A model generated the notes under the pieces. That model did no database searches. It saw only the letters and a program-made list of their open reading frames with translations, and had not been told where the DNA came from. 64,000 bases of DNA, taken from the NCBI RefSeq assembly GCF_900099825.1, contig NZ_LT629693.1:7389001-7453000 (forward strand), given 5' to 3'. This DNA is from Bradyrhizobium ottawaense. GTDB lineage: Bacteria > Pseudomonadota > Alphaproteobacteria > Rhizobiales > Xanthobacteraceae. Below are positions 56,975 through 64,000 of the stretch, in pieces. The position numbers were made by a program, and so were the translations under genes. The first letter of the stretch is position 1. Each line of letters starts with the position of its first letter.

Positions 56975-58231
56975 TTAAGCCCGCTCTTCCCAGATCATCG
57001 CCAGATGCACGATGGTCTCGGCCGCCTTTTCCATGTCCTGGCGGCTGACCCACTCCAGCCGCGAATGGAAGGCGTGCTCGCCGGCGAAGATGTTGGGGCA
57101 GGGCAGGCCCATGAACGACAGCCGTGAGCCGTCGGTGCCGCCGCGGATCGAACTGCGCACCGGTGTGAGGCCGGCGCGGTGGATCGCCTCGATCGCGTAG
57201 TCGACGGTCTCGGGGTGGCGGTCGATCACCTGCTTCATGTTGCGGTATTGCGGCTTGACCTCCATCCGGTAGGTCGAGCGCGGATAGTCCTTCATCACGG
57301 TCTTGACGATGTCCTCCAGCAGAGTTTCCTTTTGCTTGAGGCCCTCGTCGTTGAAATCGCGCACGATGAAGCCGATCGTTGCCTGCTCCAGCGCGCCGGA
57401 AATACCAACCGGATGCAGAAAACCCTCCTTGCCCTCGGTGGTCTCGGGCGAGCAGGTGTCTTTTGGCAGACGATCGACGATCGCCGCCGCGATCTTGATC
57501 GCGTGCTCCATCTTGCCTTTGGCGAAGCCTGGATGGGTCGAGACGCCCTCGATGATGATGGTGGCGCCGTCGGCCGAAAAAGTCTCGTCCTCGATATTCC
57601 CCGCGGTTTCGCCGTCCATCGTGTAGGCGAAATCGGCGCCGAGCTTCTTCAGGTTGACCTTGTCGACGCCGCGGCCGATCTCTTCATCGGGGGTGAAGAG
57701 TATCTTGATGGCGCCATGCTTCACTTGCGGATTCGCAATCAGGAACTGCGCCGCGTCCATGATCTCGGCGAGGCCGGCCTTGTTGTCGGCGCCGAGCAGC
57801 GTGGTGCCGTCGGTCGTGATGATGTCGTTGCCGATCTGGTCGGCAAGGGCGGGATGATCCGATGATCGTATCACTTGGGCCGGATCGCCCGGCAGCACGA
57901 TATCGCCGCCGCGATAGTTCTTTACGATCTGCGGCTTGACGTTCGCACCGGTACAATCGGGCGAAGTGTCCATATGCGAGCAGAAGCAGATTGTGGCGAC
58001 TCGCTTGTCGGTGTTGGCCGGAATGGTCGCGTAGACATAGCCGTGCTCATCGAGATGGGCGTCGGCGAGCCCGATCGCCTGCAGCTCGGCCGCGAGCAGG
58101 CGGCCCAGGTTCTTCTGCTTCTCGGTGGAAGGGCAGGTCGGCGAGTCCGGATCGGACTGGGTGTCGATCACGACATAGCGCAGGAAGCGTTCGGTCACGG
58201 TGTGGGTAAAGGCGAGGGGAGAAGCCAGCAT
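56975..58231 (-). CDS. pepT: Peptidase T (tripeptide aminopeptidase)
   Basis: PepT (418 residues) releases the N-terminal residue from tripeptides using two zinc ions. The metal-site motifs of the M20 family are present: FCSHMDTSPD, TLLGADNKAGLAEI, FTPDEEIGRG, and HAFHSRLEWVSRQDM, where the last histidine is a ligand. The opening TERFLRYVVIDTQSDPDSPTCPSTEKQKNLGRLLAAEL is characteristic of PepT itself. It lies downstream of the HU gene on the same strand, with a terminator-like hairpin between, so it probably has its own promoter. Confidence 0.93.
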   Translation of the reverse strand: MLASPLAFTHTVTERFLRYVVIDTQSDPDSPTCPSTEKQKNLGRLLAAELQAIGLADAHLDEHGYVYATIPANTDKRVATICFCSHMDTSPDCTGANVKPQIVKNYRGGDIVLPGDPAQVIRSSDHPALADQIGNDIITTDGTTLLGADNKAGLAEIMDAAQFLIANPQVKHGAIKILFTPDEEIGRGVDKVNLKKLGADFAYTMDGETAGNIEDETFSADGATIIIEGVSTHPGFAKGKMEHAIKIAAAIVDRLPKDTCSPETTEGKEGFLHPVGISGALEQATIGFIVRDFNDEGLKQKETLLEDIVKTVMKDYPRSTYRMEVKPQYRNMKQVIDRHPETVDYAIEAIHRAGLTPVRSSIRGGTDGSRLSFMGLPCPNIFAGEHAFHSRLEWVSRQDMEKAAETIVHLAMIWEERA

Positions 58232-58313
58232 GACAATCCGGATGAAGAGAACGGGCCAAGCCCGACAACTGAGACGTTAGAGACGGGCGCTATGAGTATG
58301 GCTCTATAACAGA

Positions 58314-58350
58314 AAAGCGCCATTCCGGGTCCCCGCCGGAATGGCGCTTT
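58314..58350 (-). terminator. Terminator of the HU gene
   Basis: A perfect 15-base hairpin, AAAGCGCCATTCCGG and its complement, with a short T-rich flank on the minus strand, 26 bases past the HU stop. It could work in both directions. Confidence 0.9.
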
Positions 58351-58375
58351 AGGTCCGATCAGAAGGGACGCCGTA

Positions 58376-58675
58376 TCAGACGGCTTCCTTGAGTTCCTTG
58401 GCGGCACGGAAGGCGACCTTCTTGCTGGCCTTGATCTGGATCGCTTCGCCGGTGGCGGGGTTGCGGCCCATGCGGGCGGCGCGCTTGCGGACCTGGAGGA
58501 TGCCGAGGCCGACGATGCGGATGCGCTCGCCCTTCTTCAGGTGTTTTGTGATCCTGCCGACCATGTCGGTCAGAATCGCCTCGGCGGCCTTCTTCGACAG
58601 TTCGTGCTCTTCCGCGATATCCGCGGCCAGATGCTTGAGCGTCACGGTGGCTGGAGTCGCTGCTTTCTTCGCCAT
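58376..58675 (-). CDS. HU-family DNA-binding protein
   Basis: This 99-residue protein has the HU/IHF fold: KHLAADIAEEHELSKKAAEAILTDMVGRITKHLKKGERIRIVGLGILQVRKRAARMGRNPATGEAIQIKASKKVAFRAAKELKEAV. The conserved arm motif is RMGRNPATGE. HU bends and compacts DNA. The ATG at 58675 follows a perfect AGGAGG. It is separated from pepT by a terminator and lies divergent to the tRNA-Asp gene. Confidence 0.95.
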   Translation of the reverse strand: MAKKAATPATVTLKHLAADIAEEHELSKKAAEAILTDMVGRITKHLKKGERIRIVGLGILQVRKRAARMGRNPATGEAIQIKASKKVAFRAAKELKEAV

Positions 58676-58964
58676 ATTTGGCCCTCCTCGTTGGTTAATG
58701 GCTTAAGCTCGGGTTTTCGGGCGAAGCCTGCCTCGCCTCGATAGCGGGGCTGGATCGTGATCCACGCCGGAAAACCGCGTCCGTCAGAGACCTGAACCTC
58801 CGGATTCCGACGCGAGCGGAACGGCGAAGATTTCAAGAAACTTAGACGTATCAGGCCTTAAATGATTCGGGTGGTGGCTGCCTACGCTGATTTGCCTGAA
58901 AACAAGCCGTTTTTTGCATCGGCGTCGCAGAAATGCCCATCTGGCAAGGGGATTCGCAACGTCC
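58676..58964. other. Divergent promoter region between the HU and tRNA-Asp genes
   Basis: This is most of a 356-base gap that must hold the HU promoter. I see no consensus element for HU and no repeat here. The tRNA-Asp promoter lies at its right end and is listed separately. Confidence 0.45.
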
Positions 58965-58992
58965 TTGACTAACGTAAGGCAGGCCTTTATGC
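58965..58992 (+). promoter_or_regulatory. Promoter of tRNA-Asp
   Basis: TTGACT at 58965-58970 and TTATGC at 58987-58992 are separated by 16 bases, 40 bases before the tRNA. This is a plausible housekeeping promoter. Confidence 0.5.
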
Positions 58993-59031
58993 CCTCGGTC
59001 CTGCGCGGATCACGAGTTGATTACGGCATCC

Positions 59032-59108
59032 GCGGGAGTAGCTCAGTTGGTTAGAGCGCCGCCCTGTCACGGCGGAGGCCGCGGGTTCGAGTCCCGTCTC
59101 TCGCGCCA
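59032..59108 (+). tRNA. tRNA-Asp (anticodon GUC)
   Basis: A complete 77-base tRNA including CCA. The acceptor GCGGGAG pairs with CTCTCGC (one G-U pair), the D-stem is GCTC/GAGC, the anticodon stem CCGCC/GGCGG encloses CTGTCAC with anticodon GTC, and the T-arm is GCGGG-TTCGAGT-CCCGT. It is followed by a terminator. Confidence 0.97.
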
Positions 59109-59141
59109 TTATTTCAATGGCTTAACAGCGCAAACGGAAAA

Positions 59142-59167
59142 GGCCGCCCATCGGGCGGCCGTTTTTA
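59142..59167 (+). terminator. Terminator of tRNA-Asp
   Basis: GGCCGCCC-ATC-GGGCGGCC followed by GTTTTTA, 34 bases after the tRNA. Confidence 0.88.
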
Positions 59168-59188
59168 TTCCGGTCAAATCATTATCGT

Positions 59189-59383
59189 TTAGCGGACCAA
59201 CGACACGTCCGAGCTGGTGACAACCACCGGCTTGCCCGCCTTCGTGACATGGGCGGTCTGTGTGAAATCCGAACCGGTGCGTGCCGAGATACCGAAAGCC
59301 GCCACCGCGATGCCTGCGACGAGCGCGACGACCACAATCTTCAGGTGCGTGCTGCGGTCTGCAGAGTGAATTGAGTGGTTCAT
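59189..59383 (-). CDS. Small membrane-anchored or exported protein, function unknown
   Basis: This 64-residue protein has an N-terminal polar stretch (MNHSIHSADRSTHLK), one hydrophobic helix (IVVVALVAGIAVAAFGISA) and a short outer tail (TGSDFTQTAHVTKAGKPVVVTSSDVSLVR). The ATG at 59383 follows a strong GGGGAGG ribosome-binding site. The type is common as a hypothetical protein in this group, from memory. It is convergent with the tRNA-Asp unit. Confidence 0.6.
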   Translation of the reverse strand: MNHSIHSADRSTHLKIVVVALVAGIAVAAFGISARTGSDFTQTAHVTKAGKPVVVTSSDVSLVR

Positions 59384-59594
59384 GAGAGCCTCCCCGGGGC
59401 GCCAATGCCGCCCTCTGTTGGGAAGAGACGTACGCCCACACTGTTTCAGGATGGTTTCGCGCCTTCCTCAAAATGGTTTCATCTGTGGCTTTTTGGCCAG
59501 ATTTCTTGCCCGTTTCTTGCCCGGCTTGCGCAAGGTCGCAGATCGGCCGAAAATGTTCTCAGGCGCGGTAACGGCGCTCGGGAGAAAAACAATA

Positions 59595-60620
59595 ATGAAA
59601 ACAACGAAACTCACCCGCCGGGGCCTGCTCGGCGCGGCTTCCGCCACTTGGGCCACCGCGATCCTCGGCCAACCCGCCAAAGCTGCCGCCGCCGAGTTCG
59701 ACTTCAAGCTCGGCGTCAATACGCCGGAAACCCATCCGCTGACGATCAGGCTGACCGAGGCGGCCAGGGCGATCGGCGCGCAATCGTCGGGCCGGCTCAA
59801 TGTCACCGTGTTTTCCAACAGCCAGCTCGGCGGCGATCCCGAGATGCTGTCGCAGGTCCGCTCCGGCGGTATCGAACTGCTGGCGGTGCCTAGTCTCACG
59901 CTGTCAATCCTGGTGCCGATGTCAGGCCTGCCGAGCATCGGCTTCGCGTTCCAGTCCTATGACCAGGTATGGGCGGCGATGGACGGCGGCGTCGGTGAGG
60001 TCGTGCGCGAGGCCATCGGCAAGGCCGGGATCGTTCCGATGAAGAAGATCTGGGACAACGGTTTTCGGCAGATCACCTCGTCGTCGAGCCGGCAGCTCAA
60101 CAGCGTCGACGATCTCAGGGGATTCAAGATTCGCGTGCCCGTCACGGCATTGCTGACATCGCTGTTCTCCGGGCTCGGCGCGCTGCCGTCGAGCATCAGC
60201 TACAACGAACTCTACTCGGCGCTGCAGACCCACATCGTCGAGGGGCAGGAGAACCCGCTGGCGCAGGTGTCGACCGGCAAGCTGTACGAGGTGCAGAAAT
60301 ACTGCGCGCTGTCGAACCATTGCTGGAGCGGCTACTGGATCGTCGCCAACCGCCGCGCGCTGGCGGCGTTGCCCGCGGATCTGCAGGAAATCGTCAGCAG
60401 CAATTTCGATGCGGCTGCGGTCAAGGAGCGCGCCGATCTCGTCGAGATGGACCGCTCGCTGCAGGCCGAACTGACGGCCAAGGGCATGACCTTCAACACG
60501 CCCGATCCGGTGCAGTTCAGGGCGGCGCTGGTGAAGGCTGGCTTCTACACGCAGTGGCAGAAGACCTATGGCGAGCAGGCCTGGACGCAGCTCGAGAAAT
60601 ATACGGGCAAGCTGACCTGA
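59595..60620 (+). CDS. TRAP transporter solute-binding protein (DctP type), first of two
   Basis: This 341-residue protein has a Tat-like signal (LTRRGLLGAASATWATAILGQPAKAAAA) and the DctP fold: FKLGVNTPETHPLTIRLTEAARAIGAQSSGRLNVTVFSNSQLGGDPEML, then LRGFKIRVPVTALLTSLFSGLGALPSSISYNELYSALQTHIVEGQENPLAQV, where the arginine of KIRVP binds the ligand carboxylate. DctP proteins deliver organic acids to DctQM membrane subunits. No DctQ or DctM gene is in the window. It is followed 84 bases later by a second such gene on the same strand. ATG 59595 follows GGGAGA. Confidence 0.88.
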   Translation: MKTTKLTRRGLLGAASATWATAILGQPAKAAAAEFDFKLGVNTPETHPLTIRLTEAARAIGAQSSGRLNVTVFSNSQLGGDPEMLSQVRSGGIELLAVPSLTLSILVPMSGLPSIGFAFQSYDQVWAAMDGGVGEVVREAIGKAGIVPMKKIWDNGFRQITSSSSRQLNSVDDLRGFKIRVPVTALLTSLFSGLGALPSSISYNELYSALQTHIVEGQENPLAQVSTGKLYEVQKYCALSNHCWSGYWIVANRRALAALPADLQEIVSSNFDAAAVKERADLVEMDRSLQAELTAKGMTFNTPDPVQFRAALVKAGFYTQWQKTYGEQAWTQLEKYTGKLT

Positions 60621-60704
60621 GGGCGCGTGCGCGCGAAGCCCACGGTCCTGCCGGATCTCGTCATCAAGAATGGCCTGCAACTTTGGCTAAAGGGAGAAAA
60701 TGCC

Positions 60705-61721
60705 ATGCCGACAATGTCGAGCCGCCGTGCGGTGATAGGGGGAGCCGCCGCGCTGGGCTCACTCACGATCTTTAGCCGGTCCGGTCTTGCCGCGGACTTC
60801 AAGTTCCGCCAATTCCATAATCAGGCCCTCTCAAGCCCGCTGCACAAGCGGCTGGTCGAGATGTGGGCGGCGGTGAAGACGGAGACCAATGGCCGAGTCG
60901 ACACCGAGGTATTTGCGGAGAATGCGGGCATTCAGGGCTCGGACCCGGCTGCTCTCAAGATGGTGATCTCCGGCGAGCTCGACTTCTTCACGCTGATGGG
61001 CGGCATTCTCGGCCAGTCGGTGCCAGTCGCTGAAGTGCAGCAGGTGCCGTTCGCTTTCAAGACGGCGAGCGACGCTCACGCCGCCGCGGACGGTGCGCTC
61101 GGCGTCTATCTGCGCGAAGAAATGGCGGCAAAGGGTTTGCACGGCTTCCCGGTGATGGCCTTCGACAATGGCATGCGCCAGACGTCGACCACCAGTCGGC
61201 CGATTCTGGTTCCAAAGGATTTCGACGGCATCCGCATCCGCTTGCCTGCCGGGCAGATGTTCACCGACACGTTCAAGGCGCTCGGTGCCGAGCCTGTGAC
61301 AATCAACGTCAACCAGATCTATGGCGGGCTCAAGGACGGCAAGGTCGACGCCCAGGAAAATCCCCTGGCCGTTACGGAGGTGTTCAAGCTCTACGAAGTG
61401 CAGAAGTACATGGCCATGACCAACCACATGTGGTCGGGCTTCAACCTGATGGCCAACCTCGCTCTCTGGCGGAAGCTGCCGGCCGATATCCAGGCTGTGA
61501 TTGAGCGCAACGCCACCAAGTACGTGCGCCTGCAGCGCGAAGAACAGGGGGCATTCAACGGCGGCCTGCGCAAGACGCTGACCGAGCGTGGCATGGTGTT
61601 CAACGACGTGGACCAGGAGCTGTTCCGCGCCCGCATGGCCCCTGTGTATGCCGTCTGGAAAGAGAAACTCGGCGCCAAGTGCTGGTCCCTGCTCGAAGGG
61701 CATGTCGGCAAGCTCGGCTGA
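60705..61721 (+). CDS. TRAP transporter solute-binding protein (DctP type), second of two
   Basis: This 338-residue protein has a Tat-like signal (SSRRAVIGGAAALGSLTIFSRSGLAADF) and the same fold as its neighbour, with FDGIRIRLPAGQMFTDTFKALGAEPVTINVNQIYGGLKDGKVDAQENPLAV as the ligand-binding core. It is only moderately similar to the gene at 59595, so it is not a recent tandem copy. The two probably bind different acids or feed the same unlinked transporter. ATG 60705 follows AGGGAG. It is convergent with the MFS gene 25 bases on. Confidence 0.86.
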   Translation: MPTMSSRRAVIGGAAALGSLTIFSRSGLAADFKFRQFHNQALSSPLHKRLVEMWAAVKTETNGRVDTEVFAENAGIQGSDPAALKMVISGELDFFTLMGGILGQSVPVAEVQQVPFAFKTASDAHAAADGALGVYLREEMAAKGLHGFPVMAFDNGMRQTSTTSRPILVPKDFDGIRIRLPAGQMFTDTFKALGAEPVTINVNQIYGGLKDGKVDAQENPLAVTEVFKLYEVQKYMAMTNHMWSGFNLMANLALWRKLPADIQAVIERNATKYVRLQREEQGAFNGGLRKTLTERGMVFNDVDQELFRARMAPVYAVWKEKLGAKCWSLLEGHVGKLG

Positions 61722-61745
61722 GCACGTCTTGGAAAATGCGCTGCC

Positions 61746-63038
61746 TCAACTCGCCCGCTTGATATCTTCGCGGATCGTCCGCACCGCCAAGATGAACAAC
61801 AGCGCGCCGACCGAGGTGGTGACCGCGGCCGACAGCAGCGAATAGCGCACGGCGTTGGCGCCATAATCGTTCTTCAGCGCGTCGTTGATCATGCCGACGG
61901 CGAGCGGACCGACGCCCTGGCCGAAGCAGGTCGCGGTCAGGGCGATGATGGCGGACGCCAGCGCTCGCATGCTGGGGCGCGCCACGGTCTGCGCGATCGC
62001 AAAGATCGGCCCAAGATGAAAGCCGACCAGGAACGAGGTCAGCGACAACGCCGCGACCATGGTCGTAAAATCCTGCGTCAGCATGCAGACGGCAAACACC
62101 GGGCCGGCAAGGAATGACGTGATCGCCGGCGCCCATAATTTCCAGCGATCGTCGCGTTGGCTGATCCGCGCCACCACGAGCCCGCCGACCAGCGTGCCGG
62201 CCATCCCGAACAGCCCCTTGAAGGTGCCGGCATAGGTGCCGATCTCGGCGCTGGACAGATGATGCACCCGCGCCAGGAACGGCGGGATCCAGGCCGCGGT
62301 GGCGTAGTTGGTGTAGGTGGTGAGGCAAAAGCCGATCAGCACGATGACGAAGCTCTGTTGCGAGGCGAGGAACCGAAGCGTCGGCCCGAGCGGCTCCGGC
62401 GTGAACGTCTCCGCCATGGCGCCGCGCTTCGGCTCGGAGATCGTCAGCCACAGCACGGCGGCGAGCGCGATGCCGGGCAGGCCGGCGGTGAAGAAGGCCA
62501 TGCGCCAGCCGTAGTGCTGGTTGACATAGCCGCCGATGAAATAGCCGAGGAAGATGCCGAGATAGGTGCCGATCGCGAAGATGCCGAGCGCCCGCGGCCG
62601 CTCGTTCTTGGCGAAGAGATCGGCGATCAACGACTGCGAAGCCGGACTGCTGGCGGATTCGCCGATGCCGACGCCCATTCTGGCGAGCGCCAGGCTGGTG
62701 ACGCTGGTTGCCATGCCGCACAGGAACGTCATCGCGCTCCAGAACGCGAACGCTGCGGCCACGATGTTGCGACGGTTGATCCGGTCGGCGACGCGCGCAA
62801 TCGGAATCCCGACCAGTGAATAGAACAGCACGAAGCCGAAGCCCGCGAGCAGGCCCATCATGGTGTCGCTGAGCGCAAACTCCTTTTTGATCGGCTCGAT
62901 CAGGACGTTGAAGATGGTGCGGTCGAGGAAGTTCAGCGCGTAGACGACGGTCAGGACGCCAAGGACGTAATACCGGCGCATCGAGGGTTTGGCAGCGGCA
63001 TTCACCTCTGCCGCTACCCGCGGCGCAAAATCGACCAT
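61746..63038 (-). CDS. Major facilitator superfamily transporter
   Basis: This 430-residue transporter has twelve membrane helices. The MFS loop 2-3 motif appears as GIPIARVADRINRRNI (about residues 78-93), and LARMGVGIGESASSPASQSLIADLF is typical of the spinster-like/aromatic-acid group (GEAG-like segment GIGESA). The cargo is unknown. It lies 40 bases downstream of the Rieske oxygenase gene on the same strand, with ATG 63038 after GGGGAAA, so the two are probably co-transcribed and the transporter may carry the oxygenase substrate. Confidence 0.88.
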   Translation of the reverse strand: MVDFAPRVAAEVNAAAKPSMRRYYVLGVLTVVYALNFLDRTIFNVLIEPIKKEFALSDTMMGLLAGFGFVLFYSLVGIPIARVADRINRRNIVAAAFAFWSAMTFLCGMATSVTSLALARMGVGIGESASSPASQSLIADLFAKNERPRALGIFAIGTYLGIFLGYFIGGYVNQHYGWRMAFFTAGLPGIALAAVLWLTISEPKRGAMAETFTPEPLGPTLRFLASQQSFVIVLIGFCLTTYTNYATAAWIPPFLARVHHLSSAEIGTYAGTFKGLFGMAGTLVGGLVVARISQRDDRWKLWAPAITSFLAGPVFAVCMLTQDFTTMVAALSLTSFLVGFHLGPIFAIAQTVARPSMRALASAIIALTATCFGQGVGPLAVGMINDALKNDYGANAVRYSLLSAAVTTSVGALLFILAVRTIREDIKRAS

Positions 63039-63077
63039 GGTTTCCCCCTCGGACTATCTTTGGCTGATTCGATCCCG

Positions 63078-64000
63078 TCACGCCTCGCGAATGAAATTCC
63101 CCGCCTCGAATTCGACCGGGGGAGCCTCGTGATCGAACGTGACCCCTGCGGGATCGCGCCCCTCTTCCATGGCCGCGAGCTGGTCGCCCAGCAGGCGGCG
63201 GATCATCAGGATGCCGCGGTCGCTCTGACCAAAGTGCTCTTCCGAATGCAGCGTCACCGGCCCCTGGCCTGTCTGCGCCTCGTAATCGCCGGGGAATTGC
63301 TGGTGTTCCTGTTCGGTCATGTCCCACCAGAACTTGCCGTTGAATTTCGAGCGCATCCGGCCGATGTCGCCCGACTGCTTGACCCGGCCGGCGACATAGA
63401 TGCGGAACGAGGTGTCGTCGATCGGCAGCGTCCAGCCGATCGACTCGACGCGGGCGAACTGCGCCACGCGCGGGTTCGGCACCACGCGCAGCGTGGGGAG
63501 GGCGGCTTCCGTCACCCGGTAGAAAACCTTGCCGTCGTCCTGCTGCCGGATCGACCGCACGGTGACGCCGCGCGGCGAGGTCTCGAATTTCACCTCCGGC
63601 ATCGAGGCCATCATGTTGGTGAACTGGGGGCCCGAGAAGGATCCGTGCAGAACCGGCACGTGGTAGGGATCGACCACATTTTCAAAATGCTGCAGCCAGT
63701 TGCAGGGAATGACGGCCGGGCCGCCGCCGCCAATGGAGGAATCGTCGGCCTCGACGAACTCGCCGTCGTCCATGTTCTCCAGGCATTCGTAGCGCGGCAG
63801 CACCGGCTTTTTCTCGGATGGCCCGAGATAGGCGAAGATCAGGCCGTAGCGCTCCTGCACCGGGTACCAGGGCTGGCGCACCTTGTCCTTGAATTGGCCG
63901 CCGTCGGGTTCGCAGGGCTGTTCGAGGCAATGGCCTTCGGTGTCGAACTTCCAGCCATGGTAGCAGCAGCGGATGCCGTCTTCCTCGACCTTGCCGTAAT
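63078..64000 (-). CDS. Rieske non-heme iron oxygenase, large subunit (5' end outside window)
   Basis: The minus-strand frame is open from the right edge to a stop at 63078 (about 307 codons visible). The first visible part is the second half of the Rieske cluster site: IRCCYHGWKFDTEGHC. The mononuclear iron motif follows as NVVDPYHVPVLH (D-x2-H-x4-H), and the C-terminal part has the usual alpha/beta fold. Such enzymes dihydroxylate or demethylate aromatic compounds using a separate reductase, which is not visible here. The group is closest to single-subunit demethylase/phthalate-type oxygenases by layout; the substrate is unknown. It lies directly upstream of the MFS gene. Confidence 0.88.
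   Translation of the reverse strand, partial: YGKVEEDGIRCCYHGWKFDTEGHCLEQPCEPDGGQFKDKVRQPWYPVQERYGLIFAYLGPSEKKPVLPRYECLENMDDGEFVEADDSSIGGGGPAVIPCNWLQHFENVVDPYHVPVLHGSFSGPQFTNMMASMPEVKFETSPRGVTVRSIRQQDDGKVFYRVTEAALPTLRVVPNPRVAQFARVESIGWTLPIDDTSFRIYVAGRVKQSGDIGRMRSKFNGKFWWDMTEQEHQQFPGDYEAQTGQGPVTLHSEEHFGQSDRGILMIRRLLGDQLAAMEEGRDPAGVTFDHEAPPVEFEAGNFIREA

Noticed and set aside
61600..63327. Long same-strand frame across the MFS gene
   Set aside because: The residue composition is Arg/Gly/Ala-rich noise in the wrong frame; the correct frame gives a full transporter.

Overview
This window looks like chromosomal DNA of an alphaproteobacterium in the Bradyrhizobium group. The coding DNA is GC-rich. 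It carries a GcrA-type cell-cycle regulator, the tig/tRNA-Leu-clpP-clpX-lon-HU order, a glnB-glnA pair, nadQ-nadABC, and general-stress promoter motifs of the EcfG type. Its gaps are full of palindromic repeats of a kind I recall from Bradyrhizobium genomes. I see no phage, insertion sequence, CRISPR array or plasmid functions, so this is mainly a housekeeping region with accessory patches.

Layout: 1-2.5 kb holds the 5' part of a surface autotransporter whose passenger is a DUF3494 (ice-binding-like) domain, then two small envelope genes, each behind an EcfG-like promoter. 2.7-11.3 kb holds metabolic and regulatory genes (SDR, GcrA-like, GrlR-like, acyl-CoA synthetase, formamidase-like, YdcF, DUF169, saccharopine-dehydrogenase-like). 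11.4-20.7 kb is an exopolysaccharide locus: O-antigen ligase/polymerase type protein, polyprenyl-phosphate sugar transferase, glycosyltransferase, Wzz/ExoP chain-length protein, CelD-like acyltransferase and a polysaccharide deacetylase-fold protein that has lost its metal ligands. 20.7-26.5 kb has DUF2842, ctaA and the nadQ-nadA-nadB-nadC block with a tandem operator. 26.5-31.9 kb has metY, a CoA-binding protein, a crotonase, a thioesterase and rplM-rpsI. 32-43 kb mixes a diguanylate cyclase, a MoaF-like protein, an AI-2E transporter, a class I amidotransferase, an orphan solute-binding protein, a hybrid histidine kinase and a DUF2066 protein. 43-48.4 kb has glnB-glnA, nnr and a multicopper-oxidase-fold protein without copper ligands. 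48.5-58.7 kb is the protein quality-control block (tRNA-Leu, tig, clpP, clpX, lon, tRNA-Val, a methyltransferase, pepT, HU). 59-64 kb has tRNA-Asp, two TRAP solute-binding proteins, an MFS transporter and the 3' part of a Rieske oxygenase.

Functional logic: tig, ClpXP, Lon and HU form one proteostasis block, with a consensus heat-shock promoter before clpP. NadA, NadB and NadC make nicotinate mononucleotide de novo from aspartate, with start/stop overlaps and NadQ as the probable repressor. GlnB and GlnA form the nitrogen-assimilation pair behind a sigma-54 type promoter. The exopolysaccharide genes would build, size and modify a surface polymer.

I did not find a clear new multi-gene defence or biosynthetic system. 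The most unusual items are the DUF3494 autotransporter, three enzyme folds that have lost catalytic residues, the NadQ operator overlapping the nadA ribosome-binding site, and palindromic repeats that carry other palindromic modules inside them.
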